Shown here one piece after another: positions 22,265 to 42,211 of a DNA stretch of 64,000 nucleotides. The stretch lies in the NCBI RefSeq assembly GCF_002869765.1, contig NZ_PNOR01000003.1, positions 1 to 64,000 of the forward strand, given 5' to 3'. This stretch comes from Deinococcus planocerae. Its GTDB lineage: Bacteria > Deinococcota > Deinococci > Deinococcales > Deinococcaceae. Position 1 is the first letter of the stretch. Every line of letters starts with the position of its first letter. The translations under genes and the position numbers were made by a program. The notes below the pieces were generated by a model that had not been told where the DNA came from, made no database searches, and saw only the letters and a program-made list of their open reading frames with translations.

Positions 22265-25057
22265 TCAGTCGAACTTCACCTCGACCGGGGCGGGCAGGTT
22301 CAGCCCCTGGAGCTGCGGCACGATCTTTGCCCGGTCCCCGACGAGGACGAGCACGCCCTGCTCGTAGGGGAGGGCGGCGGGGGCGAGGCGGTTGAGGTCG
22401 GCGGTGCCGAAGCGCGAGAGCTGCTCCAGCTCCTGCCCCAGGGCGGAGAAGGGCTTGCCCTGCGTGTAGAGCCCGGCGGCGGTGCCCACCAGCCCCTCCA
22501 GCGTGCCGAGGGAGGCCACCGTGTCGGCCCGGCGGGTGGCGGCGGTCTTGGCGGCCTCGTCGGCGGTCACGTCGCCCCGGCGCAACCGGGCGAACTCGTT
22601 GAGGAATTCGCGGACGGCGGGCCCGGTCACGCCCGTCTCGACGTTGGCGGTGGCGACGAGGTAGCCGGTGCCCACGTCCTGAAGCAACCCGCTGCCCGCC
22701 CCGTAGGTGTAGCCCTTGTCCTCGCGCAGGTTCTGCTGGAGACGGCTGGTGAAGCTCCCGCCCAGCAGGGTGTTCAGGCTCCTCAGGGCGTTGCTGCGCG
22801 CGTCCTCGGCGGGCGGCGCGGGCATCAGGAAGCGCACGACCGTCTGGGGGGCGCCGGGCTTGTCCACCACCAGGACCCGCAGCGCCCGGTTGGCGGGGGC
22901 GGGAGGAGTCGGCGAGGTGTACGCCGCGCCCGTGTTTCGCCACGTGCCGAGGGCCTGTTCGAGGCGGGAGCGGAACTCCTCGGGCCTGAGGCTGCCCGCC
23001 GCGAAGATCGCCGCGTTCTGGGGCTGGAAGAGCCGGGCGTGCAGGGCCTTCACGTCCGCCAGCCGCAGGTTGCGGACCGTGGCCGCGTAACCGCTCAGGG
23101 GCCGCCCGTAGGGGTGGTTTTGCCCGAAGAACTCGCGCTGGGAGACGATGCTCGCCACGGTGCCCGCGTTGTCGCGCGCGCGCTCCAGGGCCTGCACGTC
23201 CACCCGCTGCACCCGCGCGAACTCGGCCTCGTCGAAGCGGGGGCGAGTCAGGGCGTCCGCGTACAGCCGCAGGGCGGGAGAGAGGTTCTCGGCGGTCACC
23301 GACAGGCTCGCGGTGGTGAAGCGGCGTGCCGCCCCCGCCCCGAACTGTGCCCCGAGTTCGTCGAGCGCGCTCTGGAAGCCCCGCGCGTCGAGGTTCCCCG
23401 CGCCCTCGTCGAGCATGTCCGCGAGCATCGAGGCGCGGCCCGCCGTCTGGGGCGTGTCGAGTTCGCTCCCGCCGCGCACGACCGTCTGAAGGCTCACCAG
23501 CGGCACCGCCGCGCGCTGCCAGTACTGCACCCGGATGCCGTTGGAGAGGGTGAACTCGGTGGGGGCGGGCGGCGTGAAGGCCCGCTGCGGAAAGTCCGCC
23601 GGGCGCTGGTCGCGCGGGTTGGGGCCGCTCCGGGGAGTCTGGGGCGCCGTCGGCGCGGCCTGGGGCACCTGGGCCTGGGTCGGAGCTTGGGGAGGCTGGG
23701 CCGCGGCTTGGGTCGTCTGCGTCTGGGCGCCCGGCTGCGCCTGAGCCTGGGTCTGGGGGACCACCCGCAGGATCACGCGGTTTTGCGGGGTGAGGACCCG
23801 GGCCGCGGTCGCCCGCACGCCCTCCGGGGTCGCGTTGCGGTAACGGTCGAGGTCACGCTTGAAGCCGTCCGGCTGCCCGAAGTAGTAGGCGTAGGCGTTC
23901 AGCGAGTCCGCCTTGTCCTCCACCGATTGCAGGGAACTCAGCGTGGCGAACTCGTACTTCTCGACCTGCCGCCTCAGCTCGGCGGCGTCCACGGGCCGCG
24001 CGCTGAAGTCGCGCAGCACCCCGTCGATGGCGGCCTCCAGCTCGTCCTGGCTCTTGCCGGGCGCGAGCGTCGCGTCGATCACGAAGACCGACCCGAGCTG
24101 TTGCGACTGCTGGTAGGCGCTCACGTCCGACGCCAGCCCCGTCTCCACCACCAGTTTCTGGTACAGGCGGCTCGTCACGCCGTCCGAGAGGAGCAGCGAC
24201 GCGAGGTCGAGTTCCGCGTCGCCGGGTCCCAGGAGCGCCGGGCTGTGCCACGCCATGACGGTCTTCGCGGCCTGCACCCGGTCGTTCAGGGTAGTGCGCT
24301 TTACCCCCTGGAAATTGACGGGCGGCACGGGCTTGCGGGTCACCGCCCTCCCGCCCGGCAGGTCCCCGAAGAGCCGCGCGATCAGCGGTTTCACCACCGC
24401 CGGGTCGAAGTCGCCCGCCACCACCAGCGAGGCGTTGCTCGGCACGTAGTAGGTCTGGAAAAAACTCTTCACGTCGTCCACCGTGGCCGCGTCGATGTCC
24501 TCGGTGGTCCCGATGGGAATTTGGTAGTACGGGTGGTTCGCGGGGTAGAGCAGGCGGCTCAGCGTCTCGGGGACGAGGCCGTAGGGGGAGTTCTCGTAGC
24601 GCTGGCGGCGCTCGTTTTTCACCACGTCGCGCTGGAGGCCCAGCTTCTCCTGGGTCATGCTCGCGCCGAGGGCCTCCATCCGGTCGGCCTCCAGCCACAG
24701 CAGGGTGGGCAGGAAGGAACTCGGGCCGCTGGAGTAGTAGTTCGTGCGGTCGCGCGAGGTGCTCGCGTTGTTGCTGCCGCCGCCCGACTCCATGATCGTG
24801 TCGAAATTGGGCGCCCGCCTCGTCCCCATGAACATCAGGTGCTCGAAGAGGTGCGCGAAGCCCGAGCGGCCCGCCACCTCGTCCTTGCTGCCCACCCGGT
24901 ACCAGACGTTCACCGCCGTCACCGGCAGGGTCTTGTCGACGTGCAGCACCACGTTCAGGCCGTTGGGCAGCCGGTACTGCTCGGCGGCGACACTCTGCGC
25001 CGCGCCGAGGGAGAGGGTGGAGAGGAGCAGGAGCGACGCCAGCGAGCGTTTCTTCAT
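22265..25057 (-). CDS. M16 family zinc peptidase, two-domain, exported
   Basis: The 930-aa protein has a signal peptide (about 1-25), then two M16 halves. The N-terminal half carries the inverted zinc motif HLFEH (69-73) with the third ligand Glu149 exactly 76 residues later (VVKNERR). A Gln/Ala/Pro-rich linker (about 455-520) leads to a second half without HxxEH, the usual inactive partner. It probably degrades peptides in the periplasm. The ATG at 25057 precedes the signal peptide and has GGAGGT upstream. Confidence 0.92.
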   Translation of the reverse strand: MKKRSLASLLLLSTLSLGAAQSVAAEQYRLPNGLNVVLHVDKTLPVTAVNVWYRVGSKDEVAGRSGFAHLFEHLMFMGTRRAPNFDTIMESGGGSNNASTSRDRTNYYSSGPSSFLPTLLWLEADRMEALGASMTQEKLGLQRDVVKNERRQRYENSPYGLVPETLSRLLYPANHPYYQIPIGTTEDIDAATVDDVKSFFQTYYVPSNASLVVAGDFDPAVVKPLIARLFGDLPGGRAVTRKPVPPVNFQGVKRTTLNDRVQAAKTVMAWHSPALLGPGDAELDLASLLLSDGVTSRLYQKLVVETGLASDVSAYQQSQQLGSVFVIDATLAPGKSQDELEAAIDGVLRDFSARPVDAAELRRQVEKYEFATLSSLQSVEDKADSLNAYAYYFGQPDGFKRDLDRYRNATPEGVRATAARVLTPQNRVILRVVPQTQAQAQPGAQTQTTQAAAQPPQAPTQAQVPQAAPTAPQTPRSGPNPRDQRPADFPQRAFTPPAPTEFTLSNGIRVQYWQRAAVPLVSLQTVVRGGSELDTPQTAGRASMLADMLDEGAGNLDARGFQSALDELGAQFGAGAARRFTTASLSVTAENLSPALRLYADALTRPRFDEAEFARVQRVDVQALERARDNAGTVASIVSQREFFGQNHPYGRPLSGYAATVRNLRLADVKALHARLFQPQNAAIFAAGSLRPEEFRSRLEQALGTWRNTGAAYTSPTPPAPANRALRVLVVDKPGAPQTVVRFLMPAPPAEDARSNALRSLNTLLGGSFTSRLQQNLREDKGYTYGAGSGLLQDVGTGYLVATANVETGVTGPAVREFLNEFARLRRGDVTADEAAKTAATRRADTVASLGTLEGLVGTAAGLYTQGKPFSALGQELEQLSRFGTADLNRLAPAALPYEQGVLVLVGDRAKIVPQLQGLNLPAPVEVKFD

Positions 25058-25403
25058 CTCGAACCTCCGGGAGTCGGGCGAACGTGCGGGAAGGTCAGGT
25101 CCTCCGCGCCGGGACGCGCCCGTCGTGAACGGGTGGGTATTCCGGGAGTATAGGACGCCCTGGAGGTGGAGTCCTCTGGGCACGGCGGCTCAGCTCACCA
25201 TGTCGGCGGTTTGGGAAGACCTGGGCGAGGGCGAAAAGGGGCGGAACCCTTCCTGGGGCATCTGAGACAACAACGGAGTCATGCTGACTTGCAAAGCTGC
25301 ACCACAGAGCAAAGCGAAGCAGCTAGTCTTCCTTGCCGGGGACCCTTCGCTTTTCTCCGGGTGATGATTTGTTCGTCAATCGCTCCAAATCTCGGTCAAG
25401 GCA
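25058..25403. other. gene-free region upstream of the M16 gene
   Basis: No gene is supported. The part from about 25260 to 25400 is less GC-rich than the flanks. It holds no recognisable repeat or RNA. Confidence 0.4.
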
Positions 25404-25436
25404 AGAAACGCGCCTCCTCGGGATGAAGGGGCGCGC
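25404..25436 (-). terminator. terminator of the dioxygenase-esterase gene
   Basis: On the minus strand CGCGCC pairs with GGCGCG (25430-25435 with 25409-25414) and is followed by TTTCTT. It lies just after the stop at 25453. Confidence 0.7.
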
Positions 25437-25452
25437 CTCCCGCCCTGATGGT

Positions 25453-27105
<1,653 letters not shown>

Positions 27106-27111
27106 GTCACT

Positions 27112-27141
27112 AAGGTATCTCAACGTTAAACGATCTGGTGT
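27112..27141 (-). promoter_or_regulatory. promoter and possible MarR operator before the fusion gene
   Basis: The 53-bp gap holds the -10 TACCTT (27112-27117) and, overlapping it on the plus strand, TATCTCAACGTTAAACGAT. It is rich in A/T and has an AACGTT core. TATCTC resembles half of the MhqR box of Bacillus, but the second half is not conserved. Confidence 0.35.
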
Positions 27142-27158
27142 GAATTCGGCCAACGCAG

Positions 27159-27671
27159 TTATCCGTCGACCCGGGCGCGGCCCCGGAAAGTGAGCCGCTC
27201 CTCCTCGCGTTCGCGCTCCCTCTCGCCGACGGCCAGGCCGAGCTTGCGGGTGAGGGCGGCAAGCTCGGCCATCTCGGCGGGGTCGAGGACGCCGAAGGCG
27301 GCGCGGATGCCGCGCACGTGGGCGGGAAGCACGCGCGCCACGAGCGCCTCGCCCGCGTCGGTGAGGAAGACGTTCATGACGCGGCGGTCCTGGGCGTCGC
27401 GTTCCCGGCGCACCAGCCCGTCGCGCTCCAGGTTGTCGATCACCATCGTGAGGTTGCCGCTGGAGCGCAGGATCTTGTCGGCGAGCTGGCGTTGGCTCAG
27501 CGGCCCGAGGTGGTAGAGCGCCTCGATCACCCCGAACTGGCTGATCGTCAGGCCGTGGTCGCCCAGGTGGCGGTTGGCGGCGACCTCGACGGCGTGCGCC
27601 GCGCGCCAGAGTTTGATGTACGCGTCCAGCGCGGCGCGCTCCTCGGCCGAGCCGGAGTAACGGGTGGGCAT
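27159..27671 (-). CDS. MarR family transcriptional regulator (MhqR-like)
   Basis: The 170-aa winged-helix regulator has recognition region LSQRQLADKILRSSGNLTMVIDNLE and wing RERDAQDRRVMNVFLTDAG (about 58-110), with long flanking helices for dimerisation. It has no cysteine, so it is not a thiol-switch type. Its position directly upstream of the MhqO/MhqD fusion on the same strand makes it the likely regulator of that gene. The ATG at 27671 starts the conserved N-terminal helix. Confidence 0.85.
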   Translation of the reverse strand: MPTRYSGSAEERAALDAYIKLWRAAHAVEVAANRHLGDHGLTISQFGVIEALYHLGPLSQRQLADKILRSSGNLTMVIDNLERDGLVRRERDAQDRRVMNVFLTDAGEALVARVLPAHVRGIRAAFGVLDPAEMAELAALTRKLGLAVGEREREREEERLTFRGRARVDG

Positions 27672-27766
27672 GAGTCTATGGTCGGTGCCCCGGGGAGGGA
27701 AATCAAGCGTCCGGGGGCGAGCTTTTCGCTCATCGTCCAGACGAGCTGGTCTGGACGCCCCCTGCC

Positions 27767-29062
<1,296 letters not shown>

Positions 29063-29137
29063 GCCCCCACGTTACCCGCGCCGCCCCCACCGGGGGAGGG
29101 GGGTTGGTTAGCGGGGCGAGGCGAGGGGGGGCGCTGC

Positions 29138-29143
29138 TACACT
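29138..29143 (+). promoter_or_regulatory. -10 box upstream of the NYN gene
   Basis: TACACT lies about 85 nt before the ATG at 29229, which instead has an SD-like CAGGAG (29215-29220). This gene, unlike most here, has a leader. Confidence 0.5.
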
Positions 29144-29228
29144 GCCTGCGTCCGCTTGAACGCGGTCCTTTCAAATTCCCGCCTTTGATCCCGTCCCTTT
29201 CCGGCATCACCCAACAGGAGAACCCACC

Positions 29229-29783
<555 letters not shown>

Positions 29784-29793
29784 GCGCCGCAGG

Positions 29794-30841
<1,048 letters not shown>

Positions 30842-30864
<23 letters not shown>

Positions 30865-30933
30865 GTGGGCAGGAGGGCCAAGGCTCAGGTTGGAGCTGTC
30901 CTTTTCCACTGACCACTCCCTACGAACCACTCA
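30842..30933. repeat. heptad inverted repeat, AGTGGTC family, copy 1
   Basis: The left arm is five exact 7-bp steps from 30842 (CAGTGGG, GAGTGGG, CAGTGGT, AAGTGGG, CAGGAGG). The right arm from 30906 is CCACTGA, CCACTCC, CTACGAA, CCACTCA. The stop codons of both convergent neighbours lie inside it (TAA 30862-30864, TAG on minus 30920-30922). Confidence 0.85.
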
Positions 30934-31921
30934 CCTCCCGCGTCAGCGTCACCGTCGCCCCCTCCCGCACGAAGCCCAGCCGCGCGTTGACCGCGAGCAT
31001 GGGCGCGTTGACGCTGTGGTTGCTCGTGCGCGAGTGGGTAAAACCGCGTTCGAGTGCCGCACGGGCGGCAGCGAGCTTGAGGGCGGAGGCGAGGCCGCGC
31101 CCCCGCCATGCGGGCAGCACCCCCGTCAGCCCGTTGTGAAGGGTGCCGGGTCGGGTGGGGATGGGCAGGTGCAGCTCGCTCAGGCCCACCCACTCGCCCT
31201 CCGGCGCGACGGCAATGAACAGGCCCGCCGGGTTGACGCGGCCCGCCGCCCGGCGCTGCCAGAGTTCGAAGGGCCACACGCTGACGGGCGTGGTGCTCGG
31301 CACGTCGCGCAGCAGGGCGGCGATGAGCGTGTAGAGGCGGCGTTGCTGGGCTTCGTCGAAGTCGCCCAGCTCGCTCAGGGGCCGGATGCGGACGCCTGCC
31401 GCTCGCGCGCCTTCCCCGTACCGGGCGAGACCGGCGAAGTCGAGCGTCCGCAGGTCGAGGGTGCTCGGCCACATGCGGTCATGTTCGGCGTAGCCGCGCG
31501 CTTCCAGAAAAGGCCTCTCCCACCAGTTCTCGCGCACGCGGGAGACGAGGGTGTGTGCCCCCTGACCGAGGGCCGCCGTCTCCGCGTGGGTGAGCAGGGC
31601 TTCGGCGAGGGGACCGCCCGCTCGCTCCGGCACCGCCCGCACAGTCACCTCCAGCCAGCCGGGGTGGCCGTCCATCCGGGGCACGCCCGTCTCGGCGAGG
31701 CCCACGATCTCGTCTCCGGCCAGGGCCAGGGTCCGCCGGTGGAACTCGCCCTCTACCCGGCCCGCGTCCTGCCGCTCCAGGTCCTCGGGGGCGACGGGCG
31801 ACTCGGGGTGCGCGGCGGTCAGGAAGGCGGCGACCCGAACGGTGTCGGCGGGAGTGGCAGGGCGCAGCGTCACGCCAGGGGGGAGGGGCGGACTCGTTTC
31901 GACCGGGCTGGGCGCGTCCAT
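30920..31921 (-). CDS. double-domain GNAT N-acetyltransferase
   Basis: The 333-aa protein has two GNAT modules (about 15-160 and 175-333). The second has the acetyl-CoA motif [21 protein letters not shown] and ends [14 protein letters not shown]; the first is more degenerate. The substrate is unknown. The start is uncertain: ATG 31921 is preferred, with ATG 31957 as an alternative. The last four residues and the stop are encoded by the heptad repeat shared with queA. Confidence 0.8.
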   Translation of the reverse strand: MDAPSPVETSPPLPPGVTLRPATPADTVRVAAFLTAAHPESPVAPEDLERQDAGRVEGEFHRRTLALAGDEIVGLAETGVPRMDGHPGWLEVTVRAVPERAGGPLAEALLTHAETAALGQGAHTLVSRVRENWWERPFLEARGYAEHDRMWPSTLDLRTLDFAGLARYGEGARAAGVRIRPLSELGDFDEAQQRRLYTLIAALLRDVPSTTPVSVWPFELWQRRAAGRVNPAGLFIAVAPEGEWVGLSELHLPIPTRPGTLHNGLTGVLPAWRGRGLASALKLAAARAALERGFTHSRTSNHSVNAPMLAVNARLGFVREGATVTLTREVSGS

Positions 31922-32027
31922 GCGGAAGTCCAGCACACCCGCCCCGCGCGGCGCCATCCGCCGTTTGGCGGGGGAAGTGGGGGGCTTTGACCCGGCAGAT
32001 GTGCCGCCCTCTCATCCCGCCGCTCTC

Positions 32028-32033
32028 TATACT
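32028..32033 (+). promoter_or_regulatory. -10 box of a leaderless M3 peptidase promoter
   Basis: TATACT ends 7 nt before the ATG at 32041, without an SD site. Confidence 0.6.
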
Positions 32034-32040
32034 TCCGGCC

Positions 32041-34101
<2,061 letters not shown>

Positions 34102-34124
34102 CGGAGACCAGGGTGGAACGGTTG

Positions 34125-34156
34125 ACCGGCTTTCCCACGGGGAGGCCGGTTTTCCC
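34125..34156 (+). terminator. terminator after the M3 peptidase
   Basis: ACCGGC (34125-34130) pairs with GCCGGT (34145-34150), followed by TTTCCC, 24 bp after the stop. The rest of the gap up to 34388 shows nothing recognisable. Confidence 0.7.
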
Positions 34157-34388
34157 TTGCACCCCCCGTGTCCCAGTCGGCTGGACACGGCGAGGAGGAC
34201 GGGACGGAGGAGGCTCCCCGCCGCTTCTTCCGGCGATAGCGCCCAGGACGTACTTTTTCGGCCCCGAGGCCCGGGCGCGGGGGGGTTAGGCCGCTCGGTT
34301 TGCCCGCCTGTGTTCCCCGTGAGGGCAGGGCCAGGGTGGCGTTTCGTGGCCTCACGCCCACGTCACGGAGCGGGAGGACGATCGGGGC

Positions 34389-35537
34389 ATGACAGGCGTT
34401 CCCGCGACCGCCCCCCCACCCTCCACCCTCGTCGCGGACGCCCCCGTCGCCGCCCGGCGCACGGGGCGGCTGACCGCCCTGGATGCCTGGCGGGGCCTCA
34501 CCGTCCTCCTCATGCTGCTCGTCAACAACGTGGCGCTGGGGGGGCGCACGCCCGCGCAGCTCATCCACGCGCCCTTCGGCGGACTCACCCTGACCGACCT
34601 CGTGTTCCCGTGGTTCCTCTTCTGCGCGGGGGCGGCGCTCCCCTTCTCGCTCGCGGCGATGAGCCGGGCCGGGGTGACGGGGTGGGCGCGGGTGCGGCGG
34701 CTGCTGGGGCGCGCGGTGCTCCTCTACCTCGTGGGCGCCTTCGTCACCAGCGTGACGCTGGGGGCCTTCTACCTCGGGCTGGGCGTGCTGCAACTCATCG
34801 CGCTCGCCACGTTCTGCGGGGCGCTGCTGGGGGGCCTGCGCGGGCGCTGGCAGGCGGTCATCGCCGCCGGGCTGCTCGTCGGCTACGGCGCCTTCCTGGC
34901 CTACACGCCCCACGCGGCGGGCATCGGCGTGATCTCCGAGGCGGCCAACCCGGTGCAAGCCGTGAACGACACATTGCTCACGCCGCTGGGCCTGCGCGGG
35001 CTGGTGTCCGTCATCCCCACGACTGCGCTCGTGCTGCTGGGGAGCCTCGCCGCCCGGCCCCTCCAGGCCCGTGACCAGAAGGCACCGCTGCGGCTGCTCG
35101 TCCTGGGCGGGGTGCTCACCGCCCTGGGGTACGGCTGGGCGCTGAGCGGACACCTGCCCTTCGCCAAGGCGATCTGGACGCCGCCCTACATCCTCGCGAG
35201 CGCGGGGCTCGCCACCCTGGGCATCCTCGCCTTCTATCTCCTCGCCGACGCGGGGCGCTTCTCCCAGGGTCAGCGTCTGCTCGCGCCGCTGACCATCCCG
35301 GGCCGCAACGCCCTCGCCGGGTACGTCCTGCCCATCCTGCTCAAAGTGTGGGTGCTCCAGGGCCTCACCGTGACCTGGGCGGGCAAGGCGCAGCCCATGG
35401 GCGCGGCCCTCCTCAGCCTCGCGCGCACCCACCTCGGGGCGCTGGCGGGGGGCTGGACCTACACCCTCGGGTACGTGCTCGCCGCGTGGCTGGGGCTGGC
35501 GTGGATGGCGCGGCGGGGCCTGATCTGGAAGCTGTGA
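34389..35537 (+). CDS. NagX/DUF5009-like membrane acyltransferase
   Basis: The 382-aa protein has about ten hydrophobic helices and the hallmark of the heparan-alpha-glucosaminide N-acetyltransferase / NagX family at the N-terminus ([21 protein letters not shown], then [21 protein letters not shown]). Such proteins are thought to transfer acetyl groups across a membrane onto sugars. No substrate can be assigned from the neighbours. The start at 34389 lacks an SD site. Confidence 0.8.
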   Translation: MTGVPATAPPPSTLVADAPVAARRTGRLTALDAWRGLTVLLMLLVNNVALGGRTPAQLIHAPFGGLTLTDLVFPWFLFCAGAALPFSLAAMSRAGVTGWARVRRLLGRAVLLYLVGAFVTSVTLGAFYLGLGVLQLIALATFCGALLGGLRGRWQAVIAAGLLVGYGAFLAYTPHAAGIGVISEAANPVQAVNDTLLTPLGLRGLVSVIPTTALVLLGSLAARPLQARDQKAPLRLLVLGGVLTALGYGWALSGHLPFAKAIWTPPYILASAGLATLGILAFYLLADAGRFSQGQRLLAPLTIPGRNALAGYVLPILLKVWVLQGLTVTWAGKAQPMGAALLSLARTHLGALAGGWTYTLGYVLAAWLGLAWMARRGLIWKL

Positions 35538-35662
35538 CTGTGACGGGGTGGAGGCCCCGGCTCGTTTTGGCGTGACTCGCGTGTGAAGCCCAACGTTCGG
35601 GGTCCCCACCCGGCCCCGGTTCGCCCCCTTTCGTCCGGTCTCCCATTCCCCCGAGGTGTCCC

Positions 35663-37971
<2,309 letters not shown>

Positions 37972-37973
37972 CC

Positions 37974-38041
37974 GTCGGGCGAAGGCGGAAGGTCGAAGGC
38001 CCAGGGCTCCAGGGACTCGTCCTTGGCCTTCTGCTTTCCGC
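37974..38041. repeat. heptad inverted repeat, GAAGGC family, copy 2
   Basis: The left arm has GAAGGCG, GAAGGTC, GAAGGCC (37981-38001). The right arm has CCTTGGC, CTTCTGC, TTTCCGC (38021-38041). It starts right after the deacetylase stop and ends before the convergent dehydrogenase stop. Confidence 0.7.
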
Positions 38042-38061
38042 CCCGATCCCTTGCCCTCCAG

Positions 38062-38829
<768 letters not shown>

Positions 38830-38910
38830 GCGCGGAGTGTAGGGGGAGGGCGTCACGGCGCGGTTGCAGTGCTGGGACCCGGTGACGGAACGAGGAAGAA
38901 TGGCCTCGCC

Positions 38911-41900
38911 TCACGCCTCGTCCCTCATCCCTCCCGTCAGCGCCCGGTACAGCCCCTCCGTCTCGGGCAGGGGCGTGAGGCCCAGCTCTGCGAGGGCGGC
39001 GCGCAGGGCGTGGTAGACGCGGGCGGCGGCGGCGGGGTGGGCGCGGGCGTGCCAGGCGCGCATCAGGGCGCGGGCGGCGGGCTCGTGGGCAGGGTCGAGG
39101 GTCAGCGCCCGCTCCGCCAGCCGGGCGGCGAGGTCGGGCTGACCCGCGCGCAGGGCGTGATCCGCCTCCGCCGCCAGGGCCTCGGGAAGCCGGGCGGCGT
39201 AGCGTTCGGCCTCGGCCTGCACGCCCTCCAGGTCGCTGTCGGCCACCCTCCCCGGCAGGGCGAGCAGGGCCTGCGCGCGGCCCGGGGCGCCGGGGGAGGC
39301 GTCCAGGTGCGCGCGGGCCTCCCACAGGTCCACGCTCAGGTCGGGCCCGCCCCGCAGCCGCAGCCACTCGCCGCGCTCCAGGAGGGTGCCGCTCGCCACT
39401 CCCTCTTCGAGCACCTGCCCCAGCGCGTGCAGGGTGACCCGGAAGTTGCGCTCGCCCACCTGGGGCTCGGCGCCGGGGAAGAGGGCCTCCTGCGCCGCCT
39501 CGCGCGCCAGCCCGCCCTCGTGAACGGCGAGCAGCGCGAGCAGGTCGCGGGCGCGGGCGCGGCCCCACTCGCGCGCCGCCCCGCCCCCGCGCGTGACCGC
39601 CACCCGCCCGAGCACCTGCACCCGCACCTCCACCCCGGGCACCTCCTCCGGGCGGGGCAGGTGCCCGTACCCCAGGGCGTGTGCGACGGGAAGCAGCCCG
39701 GCCCCGGCCTCCGGCACGTGGGCGGCGAGCCGGGCGAGGAGCGCGGCGCGGGCCGCCCGCCCCGGGGCGGGGGAGAGCAGCGAGCGCCGGGCGAGCAGGA
39801 AGGGAAAGGCGGTCACGGCCCGCGCCGCCCCGGGGGCGTCCCCCGCCCCCCCCGTCGCGGCGTACAGCGCGAGGGCCGCCGCCCCCGTCCCGAAGGTGTC
39901 CCCGCAGGCGGTGAAGACCGCGTGCGCCGCTTTCAATCCCGGCAGCGCCCCCGCCGCGTCTCCCCCGTGCAGCCGCCCGAGCGCCGCCGTGAGCCGGGTC
40001 AGGCCCCCCACGTAGCGGTCGCCGCCCGCGTGGGCGAGGGCCTGGGCCTCCTGCTCGGCGGCGGGGGCGGGGTGACCGGCCCACGCCTCCAGGTAGGCCA
40101 GCCCCAGGCGCGGCTCGACCTGGAGGCGCGGCACCACGTCCTGCGCGAGGTCGAGCGCCCCCTCGTAGGCGGCCCGCGCCTCCCCCTCGCGTCCGGCGGT
40201 CACTTCGGCGTGCCCCAGCCGCGCCAGGGCGAGCGAACGCACGAAGCGGCTCTCCAGCCTTTCTCCCTCGGCCAGCCCCTCGCGGGCACGGCGGGCGGCC
40301 TCCTCCGGCTCGCCGAGGACCGCGTGCAGGAAGCTGGCGAGGAGCAGGCCCTCGCGGTGGTTTTGCGCCGCCCGCGCGCCCCCCGTCTCCCCCCGGGCCG
40401 CGTGCAGGGCGAGTTCCAGCGCGTCCCCCAGCCGCCCCGAGCGCAGGGCGTACCGTGCGCCGCCCGCCAGCCCCGGGTGCAGCGCCAGCGCCCGCGCCGG
40501 GTCCCCCGCGTTGAGGTGGTTCTCCGCCCGCATCCGCTCCACCCGCGCCGCCTCCGCCCCGCCCGCGAGGTCCGCCGCCGTCTCCAGCGGCCCCCACGCG
40601 AGGTCCGGCTGCACGGTGTCGAGGGCCACCTGCGCCTCCCCGAGTGAGCGTGCCAGGGGCCCCGCCCGCCCGTAGGCCGCCAGCGCCTCGGCGTACCGTG
40701 AGGAGAGCCGCAGGGCGTCCCCCGAGAGGGCGTGCAGCTCCGGCGTCCACGCGGCGGGCGGCACCCGCGCGAGGCTGCGCTCGACCAGGGTGACCCGGCC
40801 CCCGTCGAGCCAGCGGCCCCCGTGCTCGGCGAGGAGTTCGGCGGCCCGGGCCGTGTTCACCGCCGCGAGGTGCGCGGCCAGAGCCCGCCGGGGCCGTTCC
40901 GTCCGCTCGAAGTAGGCTGCGCCGCGCGCCGCGACGCTCTGCGCCTCGCCGGGGGCGAGCAGGCCGCGCAGGTGCGCCCGCAGCAGGGGGTGGGCGCGGA
41001 AGGTGTCCCCCGTCCGGGTCAGGAAGGTGCCGCCGCTCGCCAACGCCCCCAGCAGGGTGCCCGCCTGCGTCTCCCCCAGCACGTCCGCGAGGAGCTCTGG
41101 CGTGAGTTCCTCGAAGACGCTCCCGCGCGTGAGCAGCGCCCGCAGGCTGGGGTCGAGCGGCCCCAGCACCTCCTGCGCGAGGTAGGCAAAGAGGGTGCCG
41201 AGCTGCGCCTCCCCCCCGTCGAGGTCGGCGAGCGCCGCGAGGGGCACCCGCCCCTGCGCCGCCGCCTGCGCCAGAAACCGCGCCGCGATGGGCCACCCCT
41301 CCGTGACCGCGTGCGCGAGCCGCACCTCGGCGCCCGTGGCCCGCACGCCCTGAGAGGCGAACAGCTCGGCGAGCTCGGCAGGGGTGAACGCCAGGTCGGG
41401 GGCCGAGACGCGTGTGAGGTCACCGCCCAGCTCCAGCCGGGTGAGGTCGGGGCCTCCGAGCGGCGTGCGGGAGAGCAGGGCCACCCTCCCGCCCAGCACC
41501 TCGCGCAGCATCCCCTCGGTGAGCCCCCCGGCGAGGTACTGGGCCTCGTCGAGCACGAGCAGGGCGCCCGACTGGTCGAGCACGTCCGCCACCCGCGCCG
41601 CCACCCGCCCCGGGGCCGCGCCCGCGTCGAGCAGCGTCCCCGGTCCCTCGCCCCCCGGCAGCCCCGCCACCGCGACCGCCAGCCCTGAGGCGAGGACCTG
41701 CGGGTCGGCGTCGTCCGCGTCGAGGGTCAGCCACGCCGCCCGCCCGAGGTCCGGCAGCCCGGCGGCGAGGGCCGTCGTCTTGCCGTACCCCGCCGGGGCC
41801 ACCACCGCGACCACCCGCGAGGCCCCCAGCAGGGCGAGCAGCCGGGGCCGCGCCACCGCCCCCCGCACCTGCGGAGGCCGCGCCCGCCGCGAGGAGGCGT

Positions 41901-41931
41901 GCTCGCGCCAGTCGGTCGTCACGCGGGCCAT
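38911..41931 (-). CDS. STAND-type ATPase regulator with C-terminal BTAD domain
   Basis: The 1006-aa protein combines an N-terminal P-loop NTPase (Walker [10 protein letters not shown] at 45-53, Walker B LLVLDEAQ near 124-131), a long helical TPR-like middle (about 350-740), and at the C-terminus an OmpR-type winged helix (769-865) plus the bacterial transcriptional activation domain (about 870-1000, [26 protein letters not shown]). This resembles the MalT/AfsR class of signal-driven activators with the DNA-binding module at the far end. The inducer and targets are unknown. It is very rich in Ala, Leu and Arg. Confidence 0.85.
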   Translation of the reverse strand: MARVTTDWREHASSRRARPPQVRGAVARPRLLALLGASRVVAVVAPAGYGKTTALAAGLPDLGRAAWLTLDADDADPQVLASGLAVAVAGLPGGEGPGTLLDAGAAPGRVAARVADVLDQSGALLVLDEAQYLAGGLTEGMLREVLGGRVALLSRTPLGGPDLTRLELGGDLTRVSAPDLAFTPAELAELFASQGVRATGAEVRLAHAVTEGWPIAARFLAQAAAQGRVPLAALADLDGGEAQLGTLFAYLAQEVLGPLDPSLRALLTRGSVFEELTPELLADVLGETQAGTLLGALASGGTFLTRTGDTFRAHPLLRAHLRGLLAPGEAQSVAARGAAYFERTERPRRALAAHLAAVNTARAAELLAEHGGRWLDGGRVTLVERSLARVPPAAWTPELHALSGDALRLSSRYAEALAAYGRAGPLARSLGEAQVALDTVQPDLAWGPLETAADLAGGAEAARVERMRAENHLNAGDPARALALHPGLAGGARYALRSGRLGDALELALHAARGETGGARAAQNHREGLLLASFLHAVLGEPEEAARRAREGLAEGERLESRFVRSLALARLGHAEVTAGREGEARAAYEGALDLAQDVVPRLQVEPRLGLAYLEAWAGHPAPAAEQEAQALAHAGGDRYVGGLTRLTAALGRLHGGDAAGALPGLKAAHAVFTACGDTFGTGAAALALYAATGGAGDAPGAARAVTAFPFLLARRSLLSPAPGRAARAALLARLAAHVPEAGAGLLPVAHALGYGHLPRPEEVPGVEVRVQVLGRVAVTRGGGAAREWGRARARDLLALLAVHEGGLAREAAQEALFPGAEPQVGERNFRVTLHALGQVLEEGVASGTLLERGEWLRLRGGPDLSVDLWEARAHLDASPGAPGRAQALLALPGRVADSDLEGVQAEAERYAARLPEALAAEADHALRAGQPDLAARLAERALTLDPAHEPAARALMRAWHARAHPAAAARVYHALRAALAELGLTPLPETEGLYRALTGGMRDEA

Positions 41932-42087
41932 GCTAGAGCATGGTGGGGAGGGGGCGGAGCAAAGGAGCCGGGCCCGACCGCCAGCCCCCGCTCGGAACCT
42001 GTCTGGGAAGTGAGCCGGGCTGCCTCATGCCTGGGGTGAAGACGCAGTTTTTGCCCCTCCTCAAGACGCCTGATGTGCAATAGGGAG

Positions 42088-42168
42088 ATAGGGCGTGTTG
42101 GCAGAGTCGTTTGCTCCCTCCCTCCTTGTGGGGGAGGGCTGGGGAGGGGGGAAACGCGAACGCCCTAT
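42088..42168. repeat. long composite palindrome, intergenic
   Basis: Outer arms ATAGGGCGT (42088-42096) and ACGCCCTAT (42160-42168) enclose a second inverted pair, CCCTCCCTCC...GGGGGAGGG, with CTGGGGAGGGG. The inner part resembles a stretch at 52282-52318. Confidence 0.65.
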
Positions 42169-42211
42169 CAGCGCCCTCCGTCGCCCATAAGAGTCCTTTC
42201 CACCCACGCCC

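Noticed and set aside
23039..25153. Open frame of about 700 codons on the plus strand
   Set aside because: It is antisense to the M16 peptidase gene, which has clear catalytic motifs and a signal peptide.
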